This document shows positions 51,501 to 62,810 of a DNA stretch of 64,000 nt, in pieces. How positions within the stretch are numbered: the stretch's first letter is position 1; each line of letters starts with the position of its first letter. The position numbers and the translations under genes are program-made. Origin of the DNA: Otis tarda (Eukaryota; Chordata; Aves; Otidiformes; Otididae); contig CM048552.1 of the NCBI GenBank assembly GCA_026413225.1, positions 200,521,553-200,585,552 on the forward strand, written 5' to 3'. The notes under the pieces are model-generated. The model was given only the letters and a program-made list of their open reading frames with translations. It was not told the DNA's origin and did not search any database.

Positions 51501-52417
51501 TGTGATTAGACTATGACCTGACCAGTAACAGTATGGCCAACAGCCAAAGTCCTAGAATTTCTAAATCTCTAGAGCTAAAAGCCTGAAAGAATACCTAAAG
51601 ACTAACAATAAACAGAGGGAAAACACAACATTGCAGTAGTCACAGCAGAGCACAGTTTTACAAGGAGTATTAAACATTCATGTTATAAAACTCTCTTTGG
51701 CTCATTGGGTCAGAATGTCTTCCACATGCATGGACTGTGTTACAAGCAGGCTGGTGGGTTGACTGTTAATACAATCCCTACAGAAGCAAAAAAAAATTTA
51801 AGGTTTAGGATTACAGTGTATACTTGATGATAAGAGATACCCTTGAACCTCTTCTGGAGATAAAGCTAGAGAATTGCAGTGAGTTTTGCATAGAGTTCCA
51901 GTTACTGAGATAGGAGAAAAAAAAAAGTACTTTATGTTTTATCTAACTTCTTATTTATATATTTTAGATATTTTAAGCAATAACATTTTTCTGTAACTAA
52001 ATGTAGTGCTTCCTTGCTAGTGTCCACTGAATTTACTCTAACATTGCATAGTAAGTTTCTGGCACCATCACAGAGGCTATAAATTCCAATTTTGGAATGC
52101 CTTTACACTTCTGTAAAAGTAAATTTCTTGACAAATCTGGAAGGTCTACAGATAAGACTAGATTATATATATTAAAATATTTTAAGAAGTTTAAGGAAGG
52201 AAGGTGCTTGATCTTGAGTCTGGAAAAGCTTTGTGAAGAAACCCATAGATTCATGTGCAGAACCTGCTGAAGGATAAAAATTGTTGACTCAGCCCCCTGG
52301 TGATTTCTGAACTTAAGAATACAGAGTGAAAAGGTGAAAGAAAAAAAAAAAGTCAATTTTCAGCTAGAGGGTACACTTTTCCAGGAGCACGAACAGATCT
52401 ACTAAAGACAATTCAAG

Positions 52418-53195
52418 TCAGAGAATGGCTTGGGTTAGAAGAGACCTTAAAGATCAGTGAGTTTCAGCCCCGCTGCCATGGACAAGGACACCTTCCACTA
52501 GATGACGTTGCTCAAAGCCCCAAACCTGGCCTTGAACACTTCCAGAGATGGGGCAGCCACAGCTTCTCTGGGCAACCTGTTCCAGTGCCTCGTCATCCTT
52601 ATCATAAAAAAATTTCTTCCTTATGTCTAATCTAAATCTACTCTCTTCCACTTTAAAACAATTACCCCTTGTCCTATCACTACATGCTTTTGTCAAAAGT
52701 CATTCTCCAGCTTTCTTATAAGCCCCTTTTAGGTACTGGAAGACTGCTATATGGTGTCCCCAGGCGGAACAGCCCCAACTCTCTCAGTCTGTCCTTATAG
52801 GAGAGGTGCTCCAGCCCTCTGATCATCTTCGTGGCCCTCCTCTGGACCTTCTCCAACTGGTCCATGTCCTATTTGTGTTGGGGGCTCCAGAACTGGACAC
52901 AGTACTCCAGGTGGGGTCTCACCAGGGCAGAGTAGAGGGGGAGAATCACCTCCCTCGACCTGCTGGCCATGCTCCTCTTGATGCAGCCCAGGATGTGGTT
53001 GGCTTTCTGGGCTGTAAGTGCACATTGCCAGCCCATGTTGAGCTTGTCATCCACCCGCACACCCAAGTCCTTCTCTTCAGGGCTGCTCTCGATCCATTCT
53101 CCAACCAGTCTGTGCTTGTGCTTGGGATTGCCCCAATCCATGTGCAGGACTTTACATTTGGCCTTGTTGAACTTCATGAGACTTGCATGGGCTCA
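52418..53195 (-). mobile_element. CR1 LINE, best-preserved copy, ORF2 C-terminus to 3' end
   Basis: Read on the minus strand, a 102-codon open stretch (53177-52869) carries the part of CR1 ORF2 after the RT core: [16 protein letters not shown], then [15 protein letters not shown], then [16 protein letters not shown]. It is followed by a stop where Arg or Lys is usual, then further ORF2 pieces (SDRTRGNCFKVEESRFRLDI in 52454-52696). A frame change falls after the RKKFF segment, where a T-run expanded. The 3' end at about 52418 has lost most of its terminal octamers (tcagagaatgg). This copy is recent compared with those at 1-390 and 23290, but inactive. Confidence 0.96.
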
Positions 53196-55629
53196 CCTCT
53201 CAAACCTAAACATACAAGACAATGCATAGAACTCCTGCAGAATTGGTTTTAGTCTAATTACAGATAGAAACAGACCAAAAAATCTAACAGGTAAGATCTT
53301 TGAAGGAGAGTTACTTTTCCTTTACTTGTGTTTGCAGAAGATCCTTTTATGACTGCAAAGCCATCATTTTCTGTTTTTTTCTGATTCTGGGTGGTGTGCT
53401 CTGAAATTTGTTACTGGTTTGTAACTATTTTACTCTTCCCTAGGAATTCAGTATTGGCTCCTCTCAAAGACAAGTTATTAGATTAGACCTCAAGTCTGAC
53501 ATCGTACAGCTGTTCCTACACACTTGTACTTCATCCCAGTGCTGCGTTTTATTTAAGGCCCCATCCAGGAGATATACTGAGGAAAAAGAATCAGACAGAA
53601 CTTGGTATCTTGTGCAGTGTGCATTGCAGCCCCAGTCTCGCACTGGGGTGTGGCCAGTGGGGCTCCTTCCTGCTGCATACCCCACAGGGCCTTTGCAAGG
53701 AAGCCAAGGTGCCAGGGTGGACGTTGTGAATAGCCAGTCTTGTCCTGGTCTGCTCTTGGGACACAGCTGTAGCACACAGACAGAGCTGGGAGCTGAGAAT
53801 TACTCCTGGTTTTCACAGCGTGGTTGTTTCTTAATACTGCTGCCAGGGATACCAAGAAGCAGATTGCTATAAAAACTCCTTAAAAAGCCTAGTCCTAAAA
53901 TGAGAGGTCTTCTAGAAATGAGGTGTCAGAATGTGTTTCGTATGGAACCCTGTAGCAAAAAGACAGTGAGCTACATACTCTGCATGCATCTTTGCCATTA
54001 CTTTTGCTGTTGCAACAGCTAAAAGCTTCAGCACTCAGTTCAGAGAGGTTTTCTGGGCCATTTATGCAGTATAAGAGACAAGAACGCCAGCTGAGTGAAC
54101 AAGTGAACACCTACCAGAGAGAGAAACAAGCTGGCATGTTAAATAAAACAGTTCTGTTAATACACCCCTGTTGACATTTGCATAATACACAGTGACACAT
54201 GATGCTGATGACTCGTATTCCTACACTCCTTGAACTCTTACAAAAGCAGTTATTCCCCATATTAGGCTGATATATTCAATTCTTCTCTCTCTTAAGGTCA
54301 GTGCTTTCTATTTGTCCTTAGAAAATGTCATTTTGTTGATTTTTATATATTCTCCAGTTTATATTACTTGGATTCTGACTTTGCCCTTTAAAAGTTTACA
54401 AACCTTTTAGGCTGATGTCATACAAATATTTTGCAAATCACTGAAATGGTAATTTCTTGAAATAGTGAATGGGATTGGTCCTAGGAAGATTCTTCCTGCA
54501 GACCCCAGGACTTCCCAGGAGAATGAGCCATTGATAACTGTACATTGAATTACAGGTCAATTACAAGAAGCGTCACAGATGCAGGAAGGATGGCAGCGAT
54601 GGCTCAACAGCAGCTATAAAAGACAATAGCTGGAGCAGCAAAAGGCCACAGAAGGCTTTAATGATGAATAGCTTTTATTTAACAGTAGGAAGCATGTGTT
54701 AAGATGGACCCAATGCTTGGGGGTTTGGAACTTCTTTTTTGTGTGGCATATGAAGAAAATTATATTTTTAGCAACAAAGTGAAGCAAATTCAGAACAAGA
54801 AGAGAATATGCAATAGTCAAGTGAAGAGGGCAAAATATAGTGGCATGAGATGCTGAAGTGTTCAGAGAGAGAAAGTCTAGATACTTGGGATACTAGACGA
54901 GGAAAAAGTGTAAGATATATTGACTGCCTAGATGTGAAGTAATACCTTGGATGAAGCAGCCAGCTCTCTACATGTGCTTTGCTATAAGTGCTTTATTAAA
55001 GATACCCAACCTAATTCCAGATGAGTGTGCAATCATCACGGTACCATTCAGACACAGCAGCTTGCATGGTATGTTATCTAGCTGTGGCTTTTTTTCTCAC
55101 TCATTTGGAGAGTTGTTCAGCTATCTGAATATATTTAGCTACCTAAGGCAGTTACTTCTGCACCATTTTTTATCATGCAGGATAGACTTGCAGTGAACAA
55201 ACCCAGCATTTGCCTAAGAATGCCTTGCTTTGAAATGCAGACAAACACCATTAGTTTTAAATATTCAGAATTCCCGCTGAAGTCACTGAATTAAAAACAG
55301 CAAAAAAAAAAAGAGGCTTAAAATTTTAGTATTACTTTAAGAAGAAAAGATGTCATCTGTGACTCCATTCTCTTCATATGTTTCTTAACACTAAAACCAA
55401 CTTTCACACAGGTAAAATTTTGCAGCAACATTTAACAAGACTCTACGTACCTCAGGGAGCAAAGATACCCATACTCTCCCTGTTCACTTCTAGAAGAATC
55501 ACTTCTAACCCTTGGTTTCTATTAAAAGGAGGAGTACAATTGCTTTTTTAACAGGTAAACTTTATAAAAGGGATTTGCAATGCTGGAAATCCAAAGCCTG
55601 TCTACCAGCTTAATATAGTGAGGGAAAGA
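53196..55629. other. Noncoding stretch between CR1 pieces
   Basis: A GC-richer block at about 53610-53800 gives overlapping frames of about 100 codons on both strands, none recognisable. The rest is AT-rich without clear features. Confidence 0.55.
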
Positions 55630-55830
55630 AAGGCGATAAGTAAGTTTTCTACAGGTACATCGGCAGCAAAAGGAAGACAAGGGAGAATGTGGGTCTGTTG
55701 CTGAATGGGGACCTGGTAGCAAAGGACACAGAAGAGGCCAAGGTACTCAATGCTTACTTCACCTCTGCCTTTACGGCTAAGACCAGCCATCAAAAATCCC
55801 AGGCCCTTGAGGCCAGAAAAAGTCTTCAGT
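55630..55830 (+). mobile_element. CR1 LINE, internal ORF2 piece (before the RT domain)
   Basis: The segment gcagcaaaaggaagacaagg through gagaatgtgggtctgttgct, then tactcaatgcttacttcacc and ggctaagaccagcc, matches the CR1 ORF2 region between endonuclease and reverse transcriptase. Neither the RT domain nor the 3' end follows, so it is an internal fragment left after loss of the rest. In the intact element it would lie just upstream of the piece at 25195-25510. Confidence 0.85.
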
Positions 55831-57186
55831 ATCCTATTTATCACTTATTCTTTGTATGCAATTGATGGGTTTTCTCAAATTGCAATGGTTTCATCTTCGA
55901 TGTCTCACTGCTGTTAGTTTCAGAAAGGCCTTACAAAATACAGTAACTGGTACAGTGGATAGGTTTCAAATTACGTCAAACTTCCTCAGTTCCTAAATAT
56001 CTGAAATATTTTTAACTGTCTGAGCAGATACAGTTAGATGTAAAGTCATTCTTGGTTAATATGGGCTAAATCTAACACAACTTCACTGAAGCTTTTCATT
56101 TGTGACGCTGTAACACAACATGAACTATGACCTCTGCACCAGTAAAATCAAATGGTTCATCTGAAAAAAAAATGTTGCCAAGCATTGTGTGCGAAGTATT
56201 TCAAAATCAATACTCTTTGTAACATTACTGCCACTTAACAAATCATGGCCAGGCTTGTCGCACACAAACTAGCCCTGAATAAGCTAACATCTAGCTTCTA
56301 TAGCAGAAAACGTGTAATACAAAGGCACTGCAGAAACAGAACAGTTGCTGGTAAGTTTAAATGTGCCTAACTGCATTGTTACCATTTTTCTACAAACTCT
56401 TTCAATGTTATTTGGACTCAAAGATCTGAAACTACAATATCTTGATTTAAAAACTAATTTGTTAAAAATATTGAACCAAGCACTGTTTCTTTACCCTTTA
56501 TGCACTACTTTGGCTGTACAGTACAAATCGAATGGCAGCTATTGAGAAACCAGGTAAAGGAACAGCGTGGTGCTCTCACAAAGCATGCAAATATGTAAGC
56601 CCAGGCACTTAGGCTCATATCTGGATGCATAGATCAACAGGATGCATAAAATCAGCAACAAACAGATGTAAGGTTTAGGGAACAAGTATAATAATTTTAG
56701 TCTTCCTGGCATAGCGACTAAGCTTAAAGCTGCATGCCAGCTTTATAACTGTGCTGGATATACCCTCTAGTGCATATACAGTGTATACTAACTGTACTTA
56801 GTACTGTTTAAAACGGTCTAGATTGCAGCAGATCAGAGAACTGGGCAACACAGCTTGGAAACAGCAAGTGGGTCACCGCATATTTCCAGCTCCCCCTCTG
56901 GAGATTTTCCAGCCGCCTGGCTGGCTGCCCCGTCGATGCCTGCCCAGGAGAGAAAAAGCCAGGAGGGCTAGTGCAAAAGGTGGAGAGAGCACTCCAACCT
57001 CTGCTCCCGTGAGCCTAGTCTGAAAGAAAAAAAAAGAGGAGAGAGAGGAAAGACAAAGCATCTAGCAAAACAGCTTAACTCCTTTGTAGTGACACCCAGC
57101 AAAGAATGTTGGGGACACCAGAGAAGGAAGCAGATGAGCAGCCAGGGCCACAACTGATGCAGATGCTGAAGAACTGAGTGAAGGGA
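55831..57186. other. Noncoding stretch upstream of the second LTR
   Basis: No recognisable gene. The segment at 56870-57010 is GC-richer with a few CpGs but resembles no family I know. Confidence 0.5.
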
Positions 57187-57663
57187 TGTCATGCTTTAGC
57201 CCCACTCAGCAGTTCACTCACTTCACCTCCTCGCTATCCCTGCAGTGGGATGGGGAGGAGAATGGAGAAATTAAATAAGGCAAAACTCATGGGTTAAGAC
57301 AAAACCAGTTTAAGAGAACAACAGAAGAAAAGAAAACAGAAATGGGCAAAAAAAAAACCAAACAACAACAGTAACAGAATATACTTAAACACATCATTTA
57401 CAGCACAATAGCTCATGAGAGATCCTGACACTCAGCTCCCTCCCAAATAACAAAATCTGCCCCTCAACACCGTCCCCACTTTATACACTGAGCATGATGT
57501 CACATGGGATGGAAAGGCCCTTTGGCTAATTTGGGTAAATTATCCCAGCTGTTGGGTAATTAGTAAACTATCCCAGCTGTGTCCCCCAGCAACAGGTGCC
57601 ACAGCTCCAGTTCCTTTCCCAGCTCAGGTTGAAATTAACTCTGTCCTAGCCAGAACCAAGACA
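57187..57663 (-). mobile_element. Endogenous retrovirus solo LTR, 477 bp, minus strand
   Basis: This matches a widespread bird endogenous-retrovirus LTR family read in reverse. The plus strand shows tgtcatgctttagccccact at the left end, caaaactcatgggttaagac at 57281-57300, then gagcatgatgtcacatggga, and the right end ctagccagaaccaagaca. The termini are TGTC...GACA. On the minus strand a TATA box (gtataaag, about 57480-57487) lies downstream of a near-CRE TGACATCA (57495-57502), so transcription would run leftward. The expected polyadenylation signal is mutated. There is no internal proviral sequence on either side. A clean target-site duplication is not visible: agtga occurs at 57664 on the right and, displaced by five bases, at 57177 on the left. 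Confidence 0.88.
57480..57502 (-). promoter_or_regulatory. TATA box and CRE-like site of the LTR
   Basis: On the minus strand TGACATCA (one mismatch to the CREB/ATF site) precedes a gtataaag TATA box by under 10 bp. The arrangement is inherited from the retroviral U3 promoter. Present activity is unknown. Confidence 0.55.
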
Positions 57664-57781
57664 AGTGAGCAGATTGAGTTGAGGCATGGGGAAAGATGCA
57701 GTTGTGCGCTGGGAAGATAAGTAAATGCAGTGATGGTGATGGATCCTTATACACATTTTTCAGGCTCCTTTAAACATAGAG

Positions 57782-57834
57782 TTTAAACATACTTTCATAC
57801 CTGTTTGTTTAAACAAACTTTAAACATACTTTCA
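57782..57834 (+). repeat. 16-bp direct repeat, 37-bp period
   Basis: The bases tttaaacatactttca occur at 57782-57797 and again at 57819-57834, with the palindrome ttgtttaaacaa between them (57805-57816). Confidence 0.85.
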
Positions 57835-60800
57835 GCCTCCCTATCCTTTGCCCTCCCCACAATTTTCTCCCTAGAGCAGTAAATAGATACTCCCATTAGC
57901 AGCTGTGGGAAATAGATCTCTTCTCTGTGATTGTTATCAAGGTAGCTGAACACCTTCTTCAAAAGCTTTAAGTCTCGTATTCAGTCTCTTCAGCTTTTCT
58001 TCTGGCTCTTGTGCAGTGTTTCATTTAATCTGATTTTCTGTCTTAGTGATTTTTATTGATGCTATATTTTACATCAGGACTATTATTTATGACTCAGCCA
58101 TCATAGTCATGGTTAAATACCGGTAGTCCCCAGCACATTATGCAAGAAGGAAATCAGGGGCTTGCTATTCAGGTATCCCAATAATATGATGGGTTGAACT
58201 ATGCCCTGAGTTAGTGAAATTACACAGCTGTCAATGAGTAGAAGGTCTGTCTCTTCACTCAGAACACAGAGGGCCATTGTTTTCTACTGGTAAATGAGGC
58301 AGCATGATACACAGCCCCTCAGTAGGACAAGACAAATCCCTAAATGTATACCTCAACTAGAGCTCCTAACGGATCCTCAAAAGCTTGGGACTTTAGAAAA
58401 TACTGGATGTTTTTATATTTCTGCTGCCACAGAGTGTTATAATTTCTATTGTTCTTAGTGTAATGGAAGCAAAGTTAGTTTGAGAGATGAACTTGACTCA
58501 AATCATCCTGAAAACTCAGAGGACTACCAAGTATTTTGTTATCTGCTATCTGAAGCCCTGCACTGACAGGCTGCACTTAGTTTCTTTTTACTAACATTTC
58601 TGTAGGTGGCATACAGTATAAATAAAATTAGCCTCAATTAACCCGCTTTAGAATTCATCTTGAGACTTTCCATATTGTTCTGAAATTGCCTGAATACACA
58701 TTACAGATATGCTAAGTAAAGATGCAGTGCAATACGTAATTTGAATATTTCATAAAGAACATGTAAGTTGATGTTTAATTTAGTTTCTTCTTGTCACACA
58801 AAGTAAAAATGCATTTATTTTATTCAGAGAGATTCTGTGCTAACCAGGTAAGCCAGCTGAAATTGGTCATTTATTTTTAAAATAAATCCAGTGCTTCTTC
58901 TCTCCCTGCTTATTTATTTATATATATAGATATAATTATGCATATGTGTGTGGATGAAACTATAACTGTGTTTTCCTGTGATTGTGAGCTTTAAAATTCT
59001 GCCATCTATATTTTGCTTCTGTGATATCACTTCAGGGACATTTTATGCTTTCAGTAAACATTGCCTTGAGGTTTTTGAAAATATACTGCTTCTTTAAACC
59101 AAGACAGAACAGATGGAAATTTCATTGCTTAAACAAATGGCTACAATTTTCTTTAGGGCACAAAATAGTATCATGAACTTGACTGAGAGCTTAGGAAGCT
59201 TCCAGAAGCTTTTAATCTTTCTTTGCTGGCAAGAGGATTGAATTCACCAATTTTGTTCAAGAAACGTTTTACAAAAATCCCTTTGTCCCTTTTTTTTTTC
59301 CTTGTCTTTTTTTTTAATTTATTTTTTTCTTGCTTTGAAGCAAAGCACTAGCATTCCTGATTCCAATGACCTTTTGGATTAAATTGTTAAGAGAGAGATT
59401 TTGCATGACAATACTTTTTCTTTTTAGCTGTTGAAATTTCAGTGCAGCCACAACAACCTAGACTATTTCAACAGTCTCATTACTCAGTTACCAACACTTG
59501 CAATTTAATCTGATGAAAAAGTGCCATGAAATAGTCTGTGATAGGAACTGCCAAAAAAAATGTTGCATTTTTGTAGCATTTTTCATCTTTGAAAGGATGC
59601 ATAGAACTAATACTCGGCTACCCGAAACCAGGCAGAAGCAGGACTATCATTTTCCCATAACGTACATTAATGTAAATTGCAACACATCCTTTGAGTCAGG
59701 GTCTTTATTGATCTTGGTTCAGAACGTGCTTGTATCTCTGTGGAAGAGAGAGAGAATAATCCTAGTGCTTTTACAGCTGTTTTAATTTAAACTCCACTGA
59801 TAAAACACATCTATAATAAGGTCTACTGGAAGAGTTCCCAGCCCTGACAATTGTCTATAAATTAATGGGAGTCATATACTCGTGCTAGTTTGGAAAAGTA
59901 TGTACAAAAGCAGATAACAGAAGTCACATCTGCTGGAGGATGCTTGCAAAATGTATAGACCAAAGTGAGCCTTTGTTATGAGTCTCTTATTCTGACAACA
60001 CAGTGATGGTGCTACTAATGCAGGCAAGAACAAGGTATGAAGTTTAGTTAGAAAAATAAATTCAGTACCTTTCTGGCAAGCAACCTTACTGAGATTAATT
60101 ACCTATGGCACAATCTCTTAGTTGCTTTTTCTAGCACTGTACACATTTATTTGATTTTGGCAAAGGTCCAGCCTTGGGTTCCTTGCACCCACAAAACATC
60201 CACTATAGGTCTGCACAGTTCACCTTGCTGTGGCATCGCTTCAGTGCCTGCAAGTAACTCAAAGGTAGATGAATGCTTAGCATCATTCACGTATAGTGGA
60301 TTGCCCTGGTGAGACTAAATCCTACACACCAAAAGTTTTTTCCTCCATTAATAAATTCTGAAGGTGGCAAGGGTGACACGGCAGCTAGACATACCACCTG
60401 TGCTGGGATCCTGCTTGCTTCCTAGAACTGACAAAGCCAAGACAACCGTGCAGTGCCTCAGCAGGATCCCACCACAATGCAAAAACAAAGCAAGAGGACT
60501 CTGTCTGTAAGTGCTTACACATCTGGAGAGAAGACAACAGGAAGGCCACAGGAAAAAGGGAGCACAGAGTAACAGTGGGACCATGTGGGTGTGCGTGGTG
60601 GGGAGTAGTGATAACACGGATGCAGTCTAGTCAAAGTCAAAGATGTGGTTTTTGTAAGCCTCTTTACAGGGTTTGGAGGAGGAACTGGAAGAAGGATAAT
60701 GAGGCAGCTTTGTTTAAAGGAAGCTGCTTACAAGCATGAAAGGCACAATGGAGGAAAAGTAAGTTTGTTTGGAAACATAACCAGTGGATAAGGGAGGCTG

Positions 60801-61495
60801 GTAGCATGAACTGGCTGGCAATGAGAATTTGACGTCCCAGCACCTGTAGGATTAGGGAAAGACTGTGAATGTGAGGATAAATTACTTATATTTAATGCAG
60901 TAGTTGTAAGCCATTGGAAGGGCTATATAGCACTGCAACAGCATTCTGCATGGATAGCAGGAGGACAAACTTCATCTATTCAGTGCAAGAGAAAAGGATA
61001 TTGCAAGAACTGAGTAATTAAATCATGTTAGTCTAGATGAATTTTAGCTGTGAATGAAGATGAGACTTTATGCAGAAAAAGCTTTCAGGAAATAACTGAG
61101 CATGAATACTGAAGATCTGCAGATAAGTCAGAGTCTGTGACAGCGCCTGTGAGCCCAGATGACAGGAAGGCTGATGATTCCCACACTGACCAAAAAGACA
61201 GTAGAATAAAAGCTATATTGGATAAAGACAAATTAATGTGAGTTTAGCCATTTTTGAGCTTTAGGCTTTAACCACTCTTCCAGTCAGACCTGAGAAGAGA
61301 GCTGAGATTTTTAACACAGTAGATTTGTGCTTATTTATACTAGGTCATTATCTAGCTCATTAAGACATAAATTGGATAGTATTAAATCTTTCTTTTAAAG
61401 TGCCTACAGGTAAGTTCTGGACCACATGAACAGCAGTTCAATCCAACTAAAACACATCAAAATATACTAATATACACACACTTGTGTGTATATAT

Positions 61496-61575
61496 TATAT
61501 ACAGGTATATACATATATACAGTACATATATATACTATATACAGATATATTCATATATACAGTACATATATATAT
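61496..61575 (+). repeat. AT-rich tandem repeat, 2 x 40 bp
   Basis: The block catatatacagtacatatat recurs at 61512 and 61552 within two 40-bp units that are almost identical. It lies beside a tatacacacacttgtgtgta palindromic stretch (61471-61490). This is typical of simple-sequence slippage. Confidence 0.85.
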
Positions 61576-61798
61576 TTATATTCTACAGTGAAGGTTGTGT
61601 TATGCAGACTACCTTCAAAAGTATCTCTGAGAATTCCTGTAAAATGTCCCACAGTAATAATTTCCATCAACAGTTATATTGACTCCAGTTTTTCTTGAAC
61701 TCAGGAAGGACCTATTTCCAACCCTGGTTTGTCTAATGGCTTATTGGATAATCCTGAGTGCAATAATTCTCTGATTTTTGCCTCAATTTCCCTTAACC

Positions 61799-61842
61799 TA
61801 TACAAAGAGAATAATAATACTATACAAAGAGAATAATAATAC
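61799..61842 (+). repeat. Perfect tandem duplication, 2 x 22 bp
   Basis: A 22-bp unit starting tatacaaagagaataata and ending atac is repeated exactly with no spacer. Perfect identity suggests a recent event. Confidence 0.95.
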
Positions 61843-62785
61843 TGACTTCACTGTAGAACATTTTGAGAATAGATGAAAAGCACTGTGTAAGATGTTGGCT
61901 CATCATTAGCAGCTTTTTCCACATATCACAATTGTATTCGCACATAAAGGGAATGTCATAGAAGATGAGTTTGTTTCTCATCTATTTAAAAATCTCCAAG
62001 TGTAGTACAGAAAGGAGAGTTTATATTGCAGTTGTGCCACAAAAAAAAAACCAAAACAAAAAAACCAGAAGTTTTATTCTAGCTCATGTACTTATTTCCT
62101 GAACGGTAGCCAGTCCTTACACTAAACTATCTGGTTTACCAAAGCCAAGTCTCAGTCACTAAAAAAATCCTCAGCAGTTAATGTCCTAGTGAAAACTTCA
62201 CTTACATCCTGAAATGTTGTCATTTTCTCTTTCTCATCAATTTCCTCTTACCCCGAGAACAGACTCTCCATTGCCTGTGTGCACAATTTCAAGTCAAATA
62301 GGCATTTTGGATTGTCTAGGTTGTATGATTGAAGACTTACGGGATAAACATTTATCCCTCCAAAATCTAAACAAATGAATTGCTCTGACAAACAGACTGC
62401 TTGAAATAGCATGCCAAAGAGTGTATAATAGTGTGTGATATACTCATTCTTTTTCAGTCTGCTGCCTGCACGAGAACACACTAGAAATGGAACCAGCAGA
62501 GTCGTGTATGTAGGTGGTGATGACAGAAAGGATAGAAAGGTGGCAAAAAACCCACTCATTTTTTTCATGTTTTAAATTTGAATAACAATTCAAATTACAG
62601 CTTTATCAAATAATTACAATTTATTTTACTGCCTATAATTTCTGAAAAATACAAAATATGTGTCGGAGAGAATTATGGGGTTCATCCAAGATCAAGGAAG
62701 TCAATGAAAGAACAAATGGGGGGAGTTTGCCCATTGGTAAAAAAAAAGTCGGAGCTTTCATACTCTTCAAACAAGCCATTTCAAG

Positions 62786-62810
62786 AACAACAACAACAAC
62801 AACAACAACA
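62786..62810 (+). repeat. AAC trinucleotide microsatellite, about 8 copies
   Basis: An uninterrupted aacaacaac run ends in an A-rich tail. Frames through it give artificial poly-Thr or poly-Gln. Confidence 0.92.

Larger units (their letters stand above)
37667..52417. other. Long AT-rich noncoding stretch, no recognisable gene
   Basis: No recognisable protein or RNA gene in almost 15 kb. It contains the 3 x 19-bp minisatellite (38875-38931), homopolymers (22 A at 41161-41182; T runs near 41775 and 44640), a TG-rich run (42187-42224), GC-richer islands around 43340-43640 and 44150-44560 with no identifiable product, a very AT-rich block at 45170-45660, and possible conserved noncoding sequence around 47640-47880 and 50740-50940. 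Confidence 0.55.

Noticed and set aside
52806..53252. 148-codon plus-strand frame
   Set aside because: Antisense shadow of the CR1 ORF2 remnant, which is on the minus strand.
54180..54290. Possible C/D-box snoRNA (gctgatgact and ggctgata words)
   Set aside because: The boxes do not fit the required order and spacing, and no terminal stem is visible.
57177..57668. Target-site duplication agtga around the second LTR
   Set aside because: The left copy is five bases away from the expected TG end, so it may be coincidence.
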